64,000 nucleotides of DNA from an uncultured Alphaproteobacteria bacterium (GTDB taxonomy: Bacteria; Pseudomonadota; Alphaproteobacteria; HIMB59): NCBI GenBank assembly GCA_902613185.1, contig CACMGP010000001.1:372001-436000 (forward strand), read 5' to 3'. Below are positions 53,645 to 62,324 of the stretch, in pieces. The position numbers and the translations under genes were made by a program. The notes beneath the pieces were generated by a model, which saw nothing but the letters and a program-made list of their open reading frames with translations, was not told the origin of the DNA and did not search any database. The stretch's first letter is position 1; each line of letters starts with the position of its first letter.

Positions 53645-54209
53645 ACCTTCTTCTTTTACCACTACTCCACTCATCACTAAATTTTAAAGTACCCAAGTGT
53701 AATGGTATTTTTTCTTTAACAATTAAATTATTTTCCGAAAATTCAAAAAAAGATTTATGAAGATAGCGAAACTCAAGCAAATGATTCATAATTCCAAAGT
53801 TTATATCCTTAATCACATTAGGATCTACATTCTGGTTTGAAATAAAAACATAATCATTATCTGCGGGAAAATTTAAAATTGAACGAAGCGATAAATTAGA
53901 GGGACGATTGAGTAAATCTGATTTTTTAATAATTGCATATTGAAATTGATTTTGTTCAATTTTTTTAATTATTTCATCAACGCTATCATCGAGGCGTGTA
54001 TTGCATTCTAACGTGTTAGAACCACCATAACTATGAGATATTTCAAGTTCCCTGTCCAATACTTTGCAAATACTTTTAGCTAGAATATATTCTGTTCCCA
54101 ACGTGGAACGAACCATGATTGTTAAAGAAATATCTTGAGAAAGGGCAAACAATAAATTCGTTTTAAGAAATAATATTACAATAAGAGAAAATATTACTTT
54201 TAAATACAT
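53628..54209 (-). CDS. Truncated TAXI/TRAP-type solute-binding protein
   Basis: A 193-residue secreted protein with a signal peptide (MYLKVIFSLIVILFLKTNLLFA). The next part resembles the first lobe of TAXI-family TRAP solute-binding proteins: TIMVRSTLGTEYILAKSIC near 31, LEISHSYGGSNTLECNTR near 58 and QNQFQYAIIKKSDLLNR near 90. The second lobe, needed to close over the ligand, is absent; TAXI proteins are usually around 320 residues. The frame is clean. No TRAP membrane component (DctM) is nearby. It is either a half-length binding or sensor protein or a decayed gene. Confidence 0.6.
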   Translation of the reverse strand: MYLKVIFSLIVILFLKTNLLFALSQDISLTIMVRSTLGTEYILAKSICKVLDRELEISHSYGGSNTLECNTRLDDSVDEIIKKIEQNQFQYAIIKKSDLLNRPSNLSLRSILNFPADNDYVFISNQNVDPNVIKDINFGIMNHLLEFRYLHKSFFEFSENNLIVKEKIPLHLGTLKFSDEWSSGKRRRFTEVD

Positions 54210-54255
54210 AGATTACTTTTAACATAAAACATTCTAAATTGTTAAATAGAATTAA

Positions 54256-54969
54256 ATGCCAAATTTTTCAACTATTGCATTAATAGCTTGTTTTGCATAT
54301 GCCATTGAAAGTATTTTTGGTTTTGGTGGTACAATAATCTTTCTGGGAATTAGTGGATTTTTCTTTGACTTTAATTCTTTGTTAAAGCTTGCAATGATTG
54401 TTGGGCTATCCTCCGGTTTAGCTGTTTTAATTCAATCATACAAATATGTCTCTTTAAATCATCTGATCAAAATTTTAATTTATACAATTCCTGGTGCATT
54501 AATAGGAACATATTTTATCAGTTATTTTGCATCAGATATTTTAATAAAAATATTTGCAATAATTTTAATTATTTATGGATGTTTCAACTTATTCTTTCCT
54601 GATATCAGGTTTCCTCAATTCTTGAAAAATTTTTTTGTAATTCTAGGTGGATTTATTCAAGGAATTTATACTATTGGAGGACCATTTGTATTAATGGGGT
54701 ATAAAGATTATTTCTCCTCAAAACAAGAGTTGCGATCAACTATGGCTGGATATTTTTTTATTATAAACTCTTTGAGAGCAATATTTTTTATGTTTTTGGG
54801 AGGAAGCTATTTAGAGATAGTGAAAATATACTATCCAATAGCTCTTTTAGTAATGTTAAGTGTTTGGCTGGGTTATTTTATACATAAACAAATACCGGAA
54901 ATCCTATTTAAAAAACTTATTATTATTGCTATCACTTTGATAGGAGTATTGATTTTATTTACAAAATGA
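54256..54969 (+). CDS. TauE/SafE-family anion permease
   Basis: Sulfite/organosulfonate-type exporter of 237 residues with seven or eight membrane segments. Family patterns are AYAIESIFGFGGTIIFLGIS near 15 (core GFGGTIIFL) and FIQGIYTIGGPFVLMGYKDY near 133 (core GIYTIGGPFVLMGY), the two pseudo-repeat motifs. The gene overlaps the DUF3445 gene by 4 bp, so the pair is coupled. Substrate is inferred only from the family. Confidence 0.85.
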   Translation: MPNFSTIALIACFAYAIESIFGFGGTIIFLGISGFFFDFNSLLKLAMIVGLSSGLAVLIQSYKYVSLNHLIKILIYTIPGALIGTYFISYFASDILIKIFAIILIIYGCFNLFFPDIRFPQFLKNFFVILGGFIQGIYTIGGPFVLMGYKDYFSSKQELRSTMAGYFFIINSLRAIFFMFLGGSYLEIVKIYYPIALLVMLSVWLGYFIHKQIPEILFKKLIIIAITLIGVLILFTK

Positions 54970-55679
54970 TCGACTGGGAACCATATGGACCTATTTACTC
55001 TGTAGCTCCTGGAATAAAAAAAATAAAAGACCTTCCAATTATTGAATATGATGAGCATGAAGAAAGATATTTAAGTTTGAAACAAAAATGTAAAGAAAAT
55101 ATTTTTATTGATGATTATTTTACAAAAGAAATTGATATAGCTGTATGCGAGAAGTTAAATTCTATATTAAAAAAAGAATACCCATCTAAAAACTCTAACT
55201 TTAATAACTTTGTAGAACTTGGTTATAATCTTCAAGAGGATATAGCCATTTTTCACAGATGTAACAAACTTATAGCTTTACATGTTTCGTTTCCCTCTAT
55301 TTGGGTGCCTAAAGAAAAAATTGGTCTTAGTTTTGCTCAAATCCATCAACCTGTACCAGGTATGGAAAATTTTTTAAAAAATGAAGATAAATATGTTCAG
55401 ATGATGGTTGAAGCAACAACTCCTATTATAAGATATGTTTGGGGAGAGCATTATGGTTATTATTTATGTGAGCACGAACCTTTGCAAGAAAGTGTAAAAG
55501 TGATGCACACAGAAAGACAGACTTTTATTGGAATTCCAGAGAGTGATATTGGTATTTTCTTAATTCGAAAGAAAGTGATGTTTTATGATGACACATCAAA
55601 TGATTTTAAGGAATGGTATAAAAGGCAAGTTAGATCTATGACAGAGGATCAAAAAATTTATAAGATAAAAAGAATCTGA
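54966..55679 (+). CDS. DUF3445 (heme-dependent oxidative N-demethylase-like) protein
   Basis: A 237-residue protein that matches the DUF3445 family, whose members include the alpha subunit of dimethylamine monooxygenase. Landmarks are LQEDIAIF at 89-96, FPSIWVPKEKIG at 109-120, IHQPVPG at 126-132 and TERQTFIGIP near 182, the expected heme/core region pattern (usually VERQTL). Partner subunits DmmB-D are not in the window. It is coupled to a TauE/SafE permease. Substrate (methylated amine or otherwise) unknown. Confidence 0.72.
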   Translation: MIDWEPYGPIYSVAPGIKKIKDLPIIEYDEHEERYLSLKQKCKENIFIDDYFTKEIDIAVCEKLNSILKKEYPSKNSNFNNFVELGYNLQEDIAIFHRCNKLIALHVSFPSIWVPKEKIGLSFAQIHQPVPGMENFLKNEDKYVQMMVEATTPIIRYVWGEHYGYYLCEHEPLQESVKVMHTERQTFIGIPESDIGIFLIRKKVMFYDDTSNDFKEWYKRQVRSMTEDQKIYKIKRI

Positions 55680-55726
55680 GTCGATACTAGCGATCGAGAA
55701 AATTAATATATTTGAAGGTAATCAGA

Positions 55727-55912
55727 TTACTGTTCCTGATTTCCCTCAGCTGGAGCATTTGGATCTGTAAGGCGCTCTAATTCGGCTAACTCTTCTGCTT
55801 CTCTTTTTGCTTCTCTTTTTGCCTTTTTAGCGGCAAGTTTTTCTTGACGCTTACGCTCTTTCTCCATAGCTCTTTCACCAGCTTTTGATTTATAGTCAAA
55901 GTGAAGTCCCAT
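55727..55912 (-). CDS. Small charged alpha-helical protein
   Basis: A 61-residue protein: MGLHFDYKSKAGERAMEKER, then a Lys/Arg/Glu/Ala-rich helix (KAKREAKREAEELAELERL) and an acidic tail (TDPNAPAEGNQEQ). Such small charged proteins occur in SAR11-like genomes. Composition suggests a single long helix, perhaps RNA- or ribosome-associated; no known family. Convergent with the DUF3445 gene. A GTAATC-A-GATTAC palindrome covers its stop codon. Confidence 0.55.
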   Translation of the reverse strand: MGLHFDYKSKAGERAMEKERKRQEKLAAKKAKREAKREAEELAELERLTDPNAPAEGNQEQ

Positions 55913-55968
55913 AGAAAGATTATATCAGAATTTTTTTGATACTAAAGTTTCACTTCATTGAATATTTA

Positions 55969-57045
55969 TTAATTTAGAACTCTTTTTAAAAGATTAATCC
56001 AATTTAAATGTGAAATTTTAATCATTAAGTTTTCATTAAAACCCTGTGAAATTAATAGATCGATTAATTTATGCATACCTAGAACACTATTTAGATCTTT
56101 TGGCATCATTGCACCGTCAAAATCTGAGCCGAAACCAACTTTATCATCTCCCAAATAGTCAATAAGGTACTTAAAATGATCAACTATTATTTGTAAATCT
56201 GTATCAGAAACCATTTTTCCATCTTTCCTTAAAAAAGCTGGGGCAAAGTTAACTCCAACCATCCCTTGAGTTTCTTTGATTGCATCTAATTGCTTATTTG
56301 TAAGGTTTCTAGAGTGTGGGCAAATCTGATGAGCATTGCTATGCGTGGCTACAAGGGGCGAATTTGAATATTTTGCTATGTCCCAAAAGCCTTTTTCATT
56401 TAAATGAGAGGTGTCAATTAACATATTTAGTGAATTACAATTTTTTATAAGTTCTATTCCTATTTCGGTTAAACCATCTCCAATATCTGGTGAAGTTGGA
56501 AAAGCAAAAGGAACACCCTCTGCAAAAATAGTAGGTCTTGACCAAACTGGCCCAATTGATCTAAGACCAGCTCGAAATAAAGTTTCGAGATTATAAAAAT
56601 TTTTATCTATACATTCTGCGCCCTCTATATGCATTACTACAGATAATTGATCATCATGTTTAAACGAGGTTTCCAAATCCTTGCCAGATAAACAAATCTT
56701 AACTTTATTTTTTGAGTTTCTTTCAATTTTTGAAAGGATAGACAATTGATTTAAAACAACTGGTAATGCATTGTTTACGTCAACGGGTCTTGGAAGTGGT
56801 AATAAATACTCATCTTTCTCCATATCTTTGTAGTTGACCAACTTATCAGAATCAGAGATATCTTGTTCTGGGGTAGGAACATATATGGCGCATAACCCTC
56901 CTTTAAAATTAGCTTGGTTCATTCGAGGAAGATCTAAATGTCCCTCATTATCTCCATCAATAAAATCAAGATACGAGTCAGGTTTGTTCTTTAAAAATAG
57001 TCTAAATAATAGATCATTATGGCCATCAAAAATTTTATAATCCAT
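55969..57045 (-). CDS. M19-family dipeptidase
   Basis: Zinc dipeptidase of the renal/membrane dipeptidase family, 358 residues, cytoplasmic here (no signal peptide). The first zinc motif is FDGHNDLLFRLF at residue 6, with IEGAECI near 132 supplying the bridging Glu; DTSHLNEKGFWDIA near 212, ATHSNAHQICPHSRNL near 236 and GFGSDFDGAM near 303 supply further ligands and the catalytic site. Hydrolyses dipeptides of L- or L-D type. Neighbours are unrelated. Confidence 0.92.
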   Translation of the reverse strand: MDYKIFDGHNDLLFRLFLKNKPDSYLDFIDGDNEGHLDLPRMNQANFKGGLCAIYVPTPEQDISDSDKLVNYKDMEKDEYLLPLPRPVDVNNALPVVLNQLSILSKIERNSKNKVKICLSGKDLETSFKHDDQLSVVMHIEGAECIDKNFYNLETLFRAGLRSIGPVWSRPTIFAEGVPFAFPTSPDIGDGLTEIGIELIKNCNSLNMLIDTSHLNEKGFWDIAKYSNSPLVATHSNAHQICPHSRNLTNKQLDAIKETQGMVGVNFAPAFLRKDGKMVSDTDLQIIVDHFKYLIDYLGDDKVGFGSDFDGAMMPKDLNSVLGMHKLIDLLISQGFNENLMIKISHLNWINLLKRVLN

Positions 57046-57126
57046 GTCATAAATTTATCATTTTTTTTGTTACTTAGACTACATGCAAATTAAAAATATT
57101 TAATGAATTTGTTTGAAGTCTAATAA

Positions 57127-57145
57127 ATAGACATCTGCTGTCTAT
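57127..57145. promoter_or_regulatory. Palindrome ATAGACA-N5-TGTCTAT upstream of the small-ORF pair
   Basis: Perfect 7-bp arms around TCTGC, 60 bases before the ATG at 57206 and 80 bases upstream of the divergent dipeptidase start. Size and symmetry fit a dimeric repressor or activator site. No regulator gene next to it. The 160-base gap holds nothing else I can identify. Confidence 0.45.
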
Positions 57146-57205
57146 ATTTAGCAAAAGTAAAACTTCTTTTTAAAACTATATATATGTAAGAAAGGAAATA
57201 AAATT

Positions 57206-57385
57206 ATGAATAAAATTTTTGGATTTACAGAAAGATCTTTAAAGTTCTGGTTATCTCTTTTTAGTAAAAAAGAAGACAGTATTATAAATTTTTGTAAGGT
57301 TGAGTATGGCACAGATTGGCAATGGGCTTACTCCGAGTATCAAAGAAATCAGTCATTTCCAAATAGCTTAAAAGAGGCTGCCTAA
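57206..57385 (+). CDS. Small protein of unknown family (59 residues)
   Basis: ATG at 57206 is preceded by AAGGAAATAAAATT, a good ribosome site at normal spacing. The product (MNKIFGFTERSLKFWLSLFS, then KKEDSIINFCKVEYGTDWQW and AYSEYQRNQSFPNSLKEAA) is intact, Trp/Tyr-rich in the middle and not one I recognise. It overlaps the next ATG by one base (TAATG), so the two are surely co-translated. The pair is followed by a strong terminator, so it forms its own two-gene operon. Confidence 0.7.
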   Translation: MNKIFGFTERSLKFWLSLFSKKEDSIINFCKVEYGTDWQWAYSEYQRNQSFPNSLKEAA

Positions 57386-57549
57386 TGAGCAATCTATTTA
57401 AATCTATTAGAAAAATAATTATTAATGGAAAAAATGACCAAAAATCAAAGTCTTACAAAGAAGAGGTATATTTATCTCAAGCTATCGACATGATTGATCT
57501 TGAAAGAAGACAAAAAGAGATAGATAGAAGATTTATTAGAAAATTTTAA
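57385..57549 (+). CDS. Small DUF3563-like protein (54 residues)
   Basis: Starts at the ATG that overlaps the previous stop. The product MSNLFKSIRKIIINGKNDQK ends with YLSQAIDMIDLERRQKEIDR RFIRKF (broken here), resembling the YLxxAxDxxDLExRxRxLDR ending of DUF3563/DUF1127-type tiny proteins. Those families are poorly understood; some bind RNA. The call is from pattern memory. Its stop is inside the downstream terminator stem. Confidence 0.62.
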   Translation: MSNLFKSIRKIIINGKNDQKSKSYKEEVYLSQAIDMIDLERRQKEIDRRFIRKF

Positions 57550-57571
57550 AAAGCCCTATCTAGGGCTTTTT
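57548..57571. terminator. Bidirectional rho-independent terminator
   Basis: AAAAAGCCCTA and TAGGGCTTTTT are near-perfect complements separated by two bases, with GCCC/GGGC core and T-runs on both strands. It ends the two-gene small operon on plus and the RhtB gene or its upstream aap operon on minus. The cleanest terminator in the window. Confidence 0.85.
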
Positions 57572-57573
57572 GC

Positions 57574-58200
57574 CTAGCCTAACACCCAAATTTCAATAGC
57601 TACAAATATAAAAAGTCCGGCAAATATTAAATTGACAATATTTTTAGGTCTATTGAAGTAATTTGAAAACTTTTTAATACCAAAAAAGTGGCCGATAATT
57701 GAATAATTCATTGCTGAAATAAAAAAACTACCTGTTGCAAAAATTAGAGCGATACTAAAATTAAGGTTTTCACTGAATTGTAAAGTTGCTAGAGCAGACC
57801 AAAATGCGAAAGCTTTGGGATTGGTATAAGCAACAATTATTGCTTTCTTCATACTGTTTAAAAAATTTCTTTCATTGGATAGTTTTATGAGTTGATTTTT
57901 AGAGCTAAAGTATTGGCTACCAATTTGATATGCTAAATAAATCATATAAAGACTAGCTAAGATCTTTAAAACAATAAAACCCCAACCCATTAAATTTGAA
58001 ATTAGAAAAGAAATACCTGTTGTAGCAAGTAAGCACCAAGTAAAAGAACCAATAGCAGTACCAACTGCAGCACCCCAAATTTGTTTTTTCTGTCCACTAA
58101 TTCCAACGGATGCCACAAAAAAAGTATTAGGTCCTGGCAAAAACACAGCAAAATAAAATATTATCCATCCGGATAATAAAGCCATTACAACTTCATTCAT
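57574..58200 (-). CDS. RhtB/LysE-family amino-acid exporter
   Basis: A 208-residue exporter with six membrane segments. The signature is IIFYFAVFLPGPNTFFVASVG near 13 (core FLPGPNTFFVAS), followed by GAAVGTAIGSFTWCLLATTG near 43 and NPKAFAFWSALATLQFS near 128. It starts 11 bases after the end of the aapP gene on the same strand, so an importer and an exporter of amino acids may share a transcript. Substrate not readable. Confidence 0.87.
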   Translation of the reverse strand: MNEVVMALLSGWIIFYFAVFLPGPNTFFVASVGISGQKKQIWGAAVGTAIGSFTWCLLATTGISFLISNLMGWGFIVLKILASLYMIYLAYQIGSQYFSSKNQLIKLSNERNFLNSMKKAIIVAYTNPKAFAFWSALATLQFSENLNFSIALIFATGSFFISAMNYSIIGHFFGIKKFSNYFNRPKNIVNLIFAGLFIFVAIEIWVLG

Positions 58201-58211
58201 CTTATACTTTT

Positions 58212-58955
58212 TTAATGATTAAGAATTTGACTTAGGAAAAGTTTAGTTCGATCACTTTTTGGGTTATTAAAGAATTCATCTGGGGATGCTTGTTCAACAA
58301 TTCTTCCCTCATCCATAAAAATCATTTGATCAGCAACAGTTTTTGCAAATCCCATCTCATGAGTAACAACTAACATAGTCATACCCTCTTCAGCTAATTG
58401 TATCATCACATCCAAAACCTCTTTGATCATTTCTGGGTCTAGAGCTGATGTTGGTTCATCAAACAACATAATGTCAGGGTTCATAGCTAATGATCTAGCA
58501 ATAGCAACACGTTGCTGTTGACCTCCGGAGAGCTGACCAGGAAATTTTTGAGCCTGCTCAGGAATTTTAACTTTTTCTAAATAGGACATTGCAATATCTT
58601 CGGCTTCATTTTTTGGCATTTTTTTCACCCAAATTGGCGCTAAGGAAATATTGTCTAATACAGAGAGGTGCGGAAAAAGATTGAATTGTTGGAAAACCAT
58701 ACCGACATTTTTCCTAATTAAATCAATGTTTTTAAGATCATTTGTAAGCTCTGTTCCGTGAACAACTATTGTCCCTTTTTGATGAGCCTCTAGACGATTT
58801 ATACATCTAATCATTGTTGACTTACCAGAGCCACTAGGGCCACATATAACGATTTTTTGCCCTTTATTAACAATTAAATCAATATCCTTTAAAACATGAA
58901 AATCATCATACCATTTGTTTACTTTTTCTAAATGTATTACCTGATCTGTGCTCAT
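58212..58955 (-). CDS. aapP: Amino-acid ABC transporter ATP-binding protein AapP
   Basis: Energy-providing subunit of the general L-amino-acid importer. The 247-residue ATPase has Walker [15 protein letters not shown] near 38, Q-loop [13 protein letters not shown] near 86, signature [16 protein letters not shown] near 142, Walker [15 protein letters not shown] near 164 and switch His in [15 protein letters not shown] near 198. GlnQ/AapP-type spacing. Its start overlaps aapM by one base. Confidence 0.94.
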   Translation of the reverse strand: MSTDQVIHLEKVNKWYDDFHVLKDIDLIVNKGQKIVICGPSGSGKSTMIRCINRLEAHQKGTIVVHGTELTNDLKNIDLIRKNVGMVFQQFNLFPHLSVLDNISLAPIWVKKMPKNEAEDIAMSYLEKVKIPEQAQKFPGQLSGGQQQRVAIARSLAMNPDIMLFDEPTSALDPEMIKEVLDVMIQLAEEGMTMLVVTHEMGFAKTVADQMIFMDEGRIVEQASPDEFFNNPKSDRTKLFLSQILNH

Positions 58956-60067
58956 TAACTATTATCCGTTTTTAGTTTTTTTTCTAAATATAAACTATAG
59001 CGTGACATACCAAAGCAAAATATGAAAAATACAAGTGAAATAAAAACATAAACTTCATAATAAAGTTTAGTCCATGTCATATCAGCTAAAGCTGCTCTGC
59101 CTATACCTAATAAATCAAATAATCCTATAATTAAAACTAAAGATGTATCTTTAAATAATCCAATACAGGTATTAACAATTGGTGGAATAGCTATCTTTAG
59201 AGCTTGTGGTAAAACTATTTTGCGAGTGGTTTGCCAATAACTTAATCCTAAAGACTGCGCAGCTTCAACTTGCCCCCTTGGAATGGCTTGCAAGCCACCT
59301 CTAATTGCTTCAGCCATATAGGCTGATTGAAATAAAGTAACGGCTACTAAAGCACGTAAAAGATTATCTGGATTTACTCCATCAGGTAAAAATAAAGGTA
59401 ACATCACATTAGCGGTAAATAACAATGTTATAAGAGGGACGCCTCTAATGAATTCAATAAAAACTACACACAATGATTTTATGATGGGCATTTTAGATCT
59501 TCTACCTAAGGCTAAAAGAATGCTTAAAGGAAACGCTAAACCTATCCCAGTAACTCCTAAGAAAAGTGTTACTAAGAGCCCACCCCATTTATTTGTACCG
59601 ACAACACTTAATCCTGGTCCTCCATAAAGCATGAAGTAAGCCAAGAATGGGAATATAAACGTAAAATAAATAAAATATCTACGAAATGGAATTTTATCAA
59701 AAAGAATTCCAATAATTGCTAAAGGTAAAAGAGCATAGATTAAGTTTACCCTCCATGCTTCTTCAATAGGATAAAGTCCATACATAAATTGGTTCCATCG
59801 TGCAAAAATAATTGCCCAACAGGCACCATATTCACCAGGCATAATATTTTTAGAGCAAAATCCGCGATCAATAATTAGTTCACCTTGAAAATTATACCTA
59901 AAATCAGCATCAAAAATTGCCCAACTCAAAAAGAAACTTCCAACCTGATATACGAATATTAGCGCAATAACAGTAAGTATTGTATTTACCCAAGAGGAAA
60001 ATAAATTTTTTACTAGCCAGTTGTAATACTTACTACGTGAAATAATTTGAATGGTAGTAGAGCTCAT
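58955..60067 (-). CDS. aapM: Amino-acid ABC transporter permease AapM
   Basis: Inner-membrane channel subunit of 370 residues; longer than HisM/GlnP because of an N-terminal periplasmic insert, as in Aap permeases. The ATP-binding coupling motif is [23 protein letters not shown] near 266 (core [13 protein letters not shown]), with [12 protein letters not shown] near 213 and [18 protein letters not shown] near 292. It overlaps aapQ by 4 bp and aapP by one base. Confidence 0.93.
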   Translation of the reverse strand: MSSTTIQIISRSKYYNWLVKNLFSSWVNTILTVIALIFVYQVGSFFLSWAIFDADFRYNFQGELIIDRGFCSKNIMPGEYGACWAIIFARWNQFMYGLYPIEEAWRVNLIYALLPLAIIGILFDKIPFRRYFIYFTFIFPFLAYFMLYGGPGLSVVGTNKWGGLLVTLFLGVTGIGLAFPLSILLALGRRSKMPIIKSLCVVFIEFIRGVPLITLLFTANVMLPLFLPDGVNPDNLLRALVAVTLFQSAYMAEAIRGGLQAIPRGQVEAAQSLGLSYWQTTRKIVLPQALKIAIPPIVNTCIGLFKDTSLVLIIGLFDLLGIGRAALADMTWTKLYYEVYVFISLVFFIFCFGMSRYSLYLEKKLKTDNS

Positions 60068-61233
60068 GCGTTACCCTTAAATTGTACGGACTTATTATAT
60101 AAGTTCATAAAAAAAGAAATGGTTAAACTAATTGTCAAATAAGTAAGCATAACCATCATCATAATCTCTATGGCTCTCCCTGTTTGATTTAAAGATATAC
60201 CTCCAAATCCGTGAACTAAATCGGCATAACCTATTGCGATTCCAAGAGAGGAGTTTTTTGTTAAATTTAAATATTGAGAGGTAAGAGGCGGAATGATAAC
60301 TCTTAGTGCTTGAGGAATAATAATCAGCCTCATTATGAAATTACTTTTTAAACCTAAAGCTTGAGATGCCTCCCTTTGTCCCTTTGATACTGATATAATA
60401 CCAGATCGAACAGTCTCAGAGATAAATGCAGCAGTATAAATAGATAAACCAAATAGCATTCCTAAAAATTCTGGGCGAATTACCATACCTCCTTTAAAAT
60501 TAAATCCCTTTAAAACTGGACTATCAAACTCTAAAGGCATACCCATGATGTAATAAAAAATAATTGGGGTAAAAATAATAATTGCACTGTTTATCATAAA
60601 AGTTGGATATTGTTTTCCGGTTTCTTCTTGTTTTTTCTTAAAAAATCTTTTTAAGAAAAAAGTAAATATAATTGCAATTACTAAGCTCCAAGCAACAATT
60701 GAAAAACCGTCTTTAAATATTGGAGAGGGGGAAAAGAAACCTCGATTAGTTAAATAAAAATTATCAAAAATTACTATTGCTTGTTTGATTTTAGGTAAGT
60801 TTAAAAGAATGCTGTAGTAAAGAATTATTTGAACAAGAACTGGGACATTTCTTGTAAACTCAACATAAACATAAGCAATATTACGAAATAGCCAATTGCT
60901 TGATAAGCGAATAATTCCGACTAAAAATCCAATTATGGTTGCTAAAAAACACCCACAAACAGCAATCATCAATGTATTTAATAATCCAACAAAATAAGCT
61001 CTTAAGTGAGTGTCCTCACTTGTAAATGGAATTAAACGGATACTTATATCGTAACCTGCTGATATATGTAAGAAATCAAAACCTGAGCTAATTCCTCTTT
61101 TTTCTAAGTTATAGGCTGTTTGCTGGGTTATGAGATAAATAAATAAAGCAAAAAGACCAATTACCAGTGTTTGAATTAGAAGGGATCTTGATTTTTCATC
61201 AAATATTATTTTTCTGAAAAAATTGGTCTGCAT
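60064..61233 (-). CDS. aapQ: Amino-acid ABC transporter permease AapQ
   Basis: Second channel subunit, 389 residues. Shown by FTRNVPVLVQIILYYSI near 128, ISETVRSGIISVSKGQREAS near 265 and EASQALGLKSNFIMRLIIIPQALRVIIPP near 284 (coupling core EASQALGLKS, PQALRVIIPP). An unusually long loop around 190-230 is the Aap insert. 55 bases after the aapJ stop, a gap containing a perfect hairpin. Confidence 0.93.
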   Translation of the reverse strand: MQTNFFRKIIFDEKSRSLLIQTLVIGLFALFIYLITQQTAYNLEKRGISSGFDFLHISAGYDISIRLIPFTSEDTHLRAYFVGLLNTLMIAVCGCFLATIIGFLVGIIRLSSNWLFRNIAYVYVEFTRNVPVLVQIILYYSILLNLPKIKQAIVIFDNFYLTNRGFFSPSPIFKDGFSIVAWSLVIAIIFTFFLKRFFKKKQEETGKQYPTFMINSAIIIFTPIIFYYIMGMPLEFDSPVLKGFNFKGGMVIRPEFLGMLFGLSIYTAAFISETVRSGIISVSKGQREASQALGLKSNFIMRLIIIPQALRVIIPPLTSQYLNLTKNSSLGIAIGYADLVHGFGGISLNQTGRAIEIMMMVMLTYLTISLTISFFMNLYNKSVQFKGNA

Positions 61234-61256
61234 AAATTTTGAAATCCGTAAATTTT

Positions 61257-61281
61257 GGGTATGGGCTGAAAGCCCATACCC
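61257..61281 (-). terminator. Perfect 10-bp hairpin between aapJ and aapQ
   Basis: GGGTATGGGC and GCCCATACCC with a 5-base loop, located in the 55-base gap between the binding-protein gene and the permease genes. Such intergenic stems in ABC operons stabilise the binding-protein mRNA and reduce readthrough to the permeases. No long T-run follows on the minus strand, fitting partial rather than complete termination. Confidence 0.7.
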
Positions 61282-61288
61282 TTATTTT

Positions 61289-62314
61289 TTATCTAAATGG
61301 AGGTGCGTATAAAATACCGCCATCTTTATAGAGAGCGTTTAAGCCTCTTTGAATGTTAATTGGTGTGTTTGGACCAATATGCTTTTCAAAGCTCTCTGAA
61401 TAGTTTCCAACTTGACTTAAGATATTATAAGCCCAGTCGTCAGAAAGACCTAACATAGCTCCGTAACCAGCATCAACACCTAATAGTCTTAAAACCTCAG
61501 GGTTTTTTGAGCTCTTCATTTCATCAACATTAGCTGATGTAATACCTAGCTCCTCACCAATGATCATTGCATTAAGAGACCATCTTACGATATCAGCCCA
61601 CTCACTATCACCGTGTCTAACTGCAGGGCCTAAAGGCTCTTTAGATACGATTTCTGGTAAAACCACGTGAGCAGATGGATCTGGATAACCAGCTCTACTT
61701 GCATATAAACCAGATGCGTCTGTTGTGTAAACGTCACAACGACCAGCTGTGTATGCAGCATCAGCTTCTGAGTTAGTCTCAACAGGAACTGACTCATAGC
61801 TCATATCATTTGCTTTGAAGAAATCAGCAAGGTTCATTTCAGTTGTTGTACCAACCTGAATACATACAGATGCGCCATCTAATTCCATAGCACTTGATAC
61901 ACCAAGACTTTTGTTAACCATAAAGCCTTGACCATCATAGTAGTTAACACCAACAAATTCTAAACCAAGATCAACGTCTCTTGATAAAGTCCATGTAGTA
62001 TTTCTTGATAGCATATCAATTTCACCTGACTGAAGAACTGTGAAACGTACTTTTGATGTTGTAGGTACATATTCAACTTTAGAAGCATCACCAAATACAG
62101 CAGCTGCTACAGCTCTACATACATCAACATCAATGCCTTCCCAAACACCAGCATCATTTGGAGCACCAAAGCCCGCTAATCCAGTGTTGGAACCACACAT
62201 TAATTTTCCTCTCTCTTTAACTAGATCGTGAGTGCTTCCGTGACTTCCAGCAATTGCTGTAGAAACACCTAAAGTTAAAACAAGAGAAATAAACAACGAT
62301 TTAATTTTTGTCAT
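61289..62314 (-). CDS. aapJ: Amino-acid ABC transporter substrate-binding protein AapJ
   Basis: Periplasmic binding protein, 341 residues, first gene of aapJQMP. A signal peptide (MTKIKSLFISLVLTLGVSTA IAG, broken here) leads into the SBP_bac_3 fold: LVKERGKLMCGSNTGLAGFG near 31, GVWEGIDVDVCRAVAAAVFG near 56, RFTVLQSGEIDMLSRNTTWTLSRD near 89 (core LQSGEIDMLSRNTTWT) and DVYTTDASGLYASRAG near 195. An ideal AAGGAGG ribosome site stands 7 bases before the start, and its GC is higher than its neighbours, both fitting very high expression. Confidence 0.95.
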   Translation of the reverse strand: MTKIKSLFISLVLTLGVSTAIAGSHGSTHDLVKERGKLMCGSNTGLAGFGAPNDAGVWEGIDVDVCRAVAAAVFGDASKVEYVPTTSKVRFTVLQSGEIDMLSRNTTWTLSRDVDLGLEFVGVNYYDGQGFMVNKSLGVSSAMELDGASVCIQVGTTTEMNLADFFKANDMSYESVPVETNSEADAAYTAGRCDVYTTDASGLYASRAGYPDPSAHVVLPEIVSKEPLGPAVRHGDSEWADIVRWSLNAMIIGEELGITSANVDEMKSSKNPEVLRLLGVDAGYGAMLGLSDDWAYNILSQVGNYSESFEKHIGPNTPINIQRGLNALYKDGGILYAPPFR

Positions 62315-62324
62315 CGTTTCCTCC

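Noticed and set aside
55718-55730. GTAATC-A-GATTAC palindrome as an operator
   Set aside because: It covers the stop codon of a minus-strand gene and lies between convergent genes, where an operator is unlikely; too short for a terminator.
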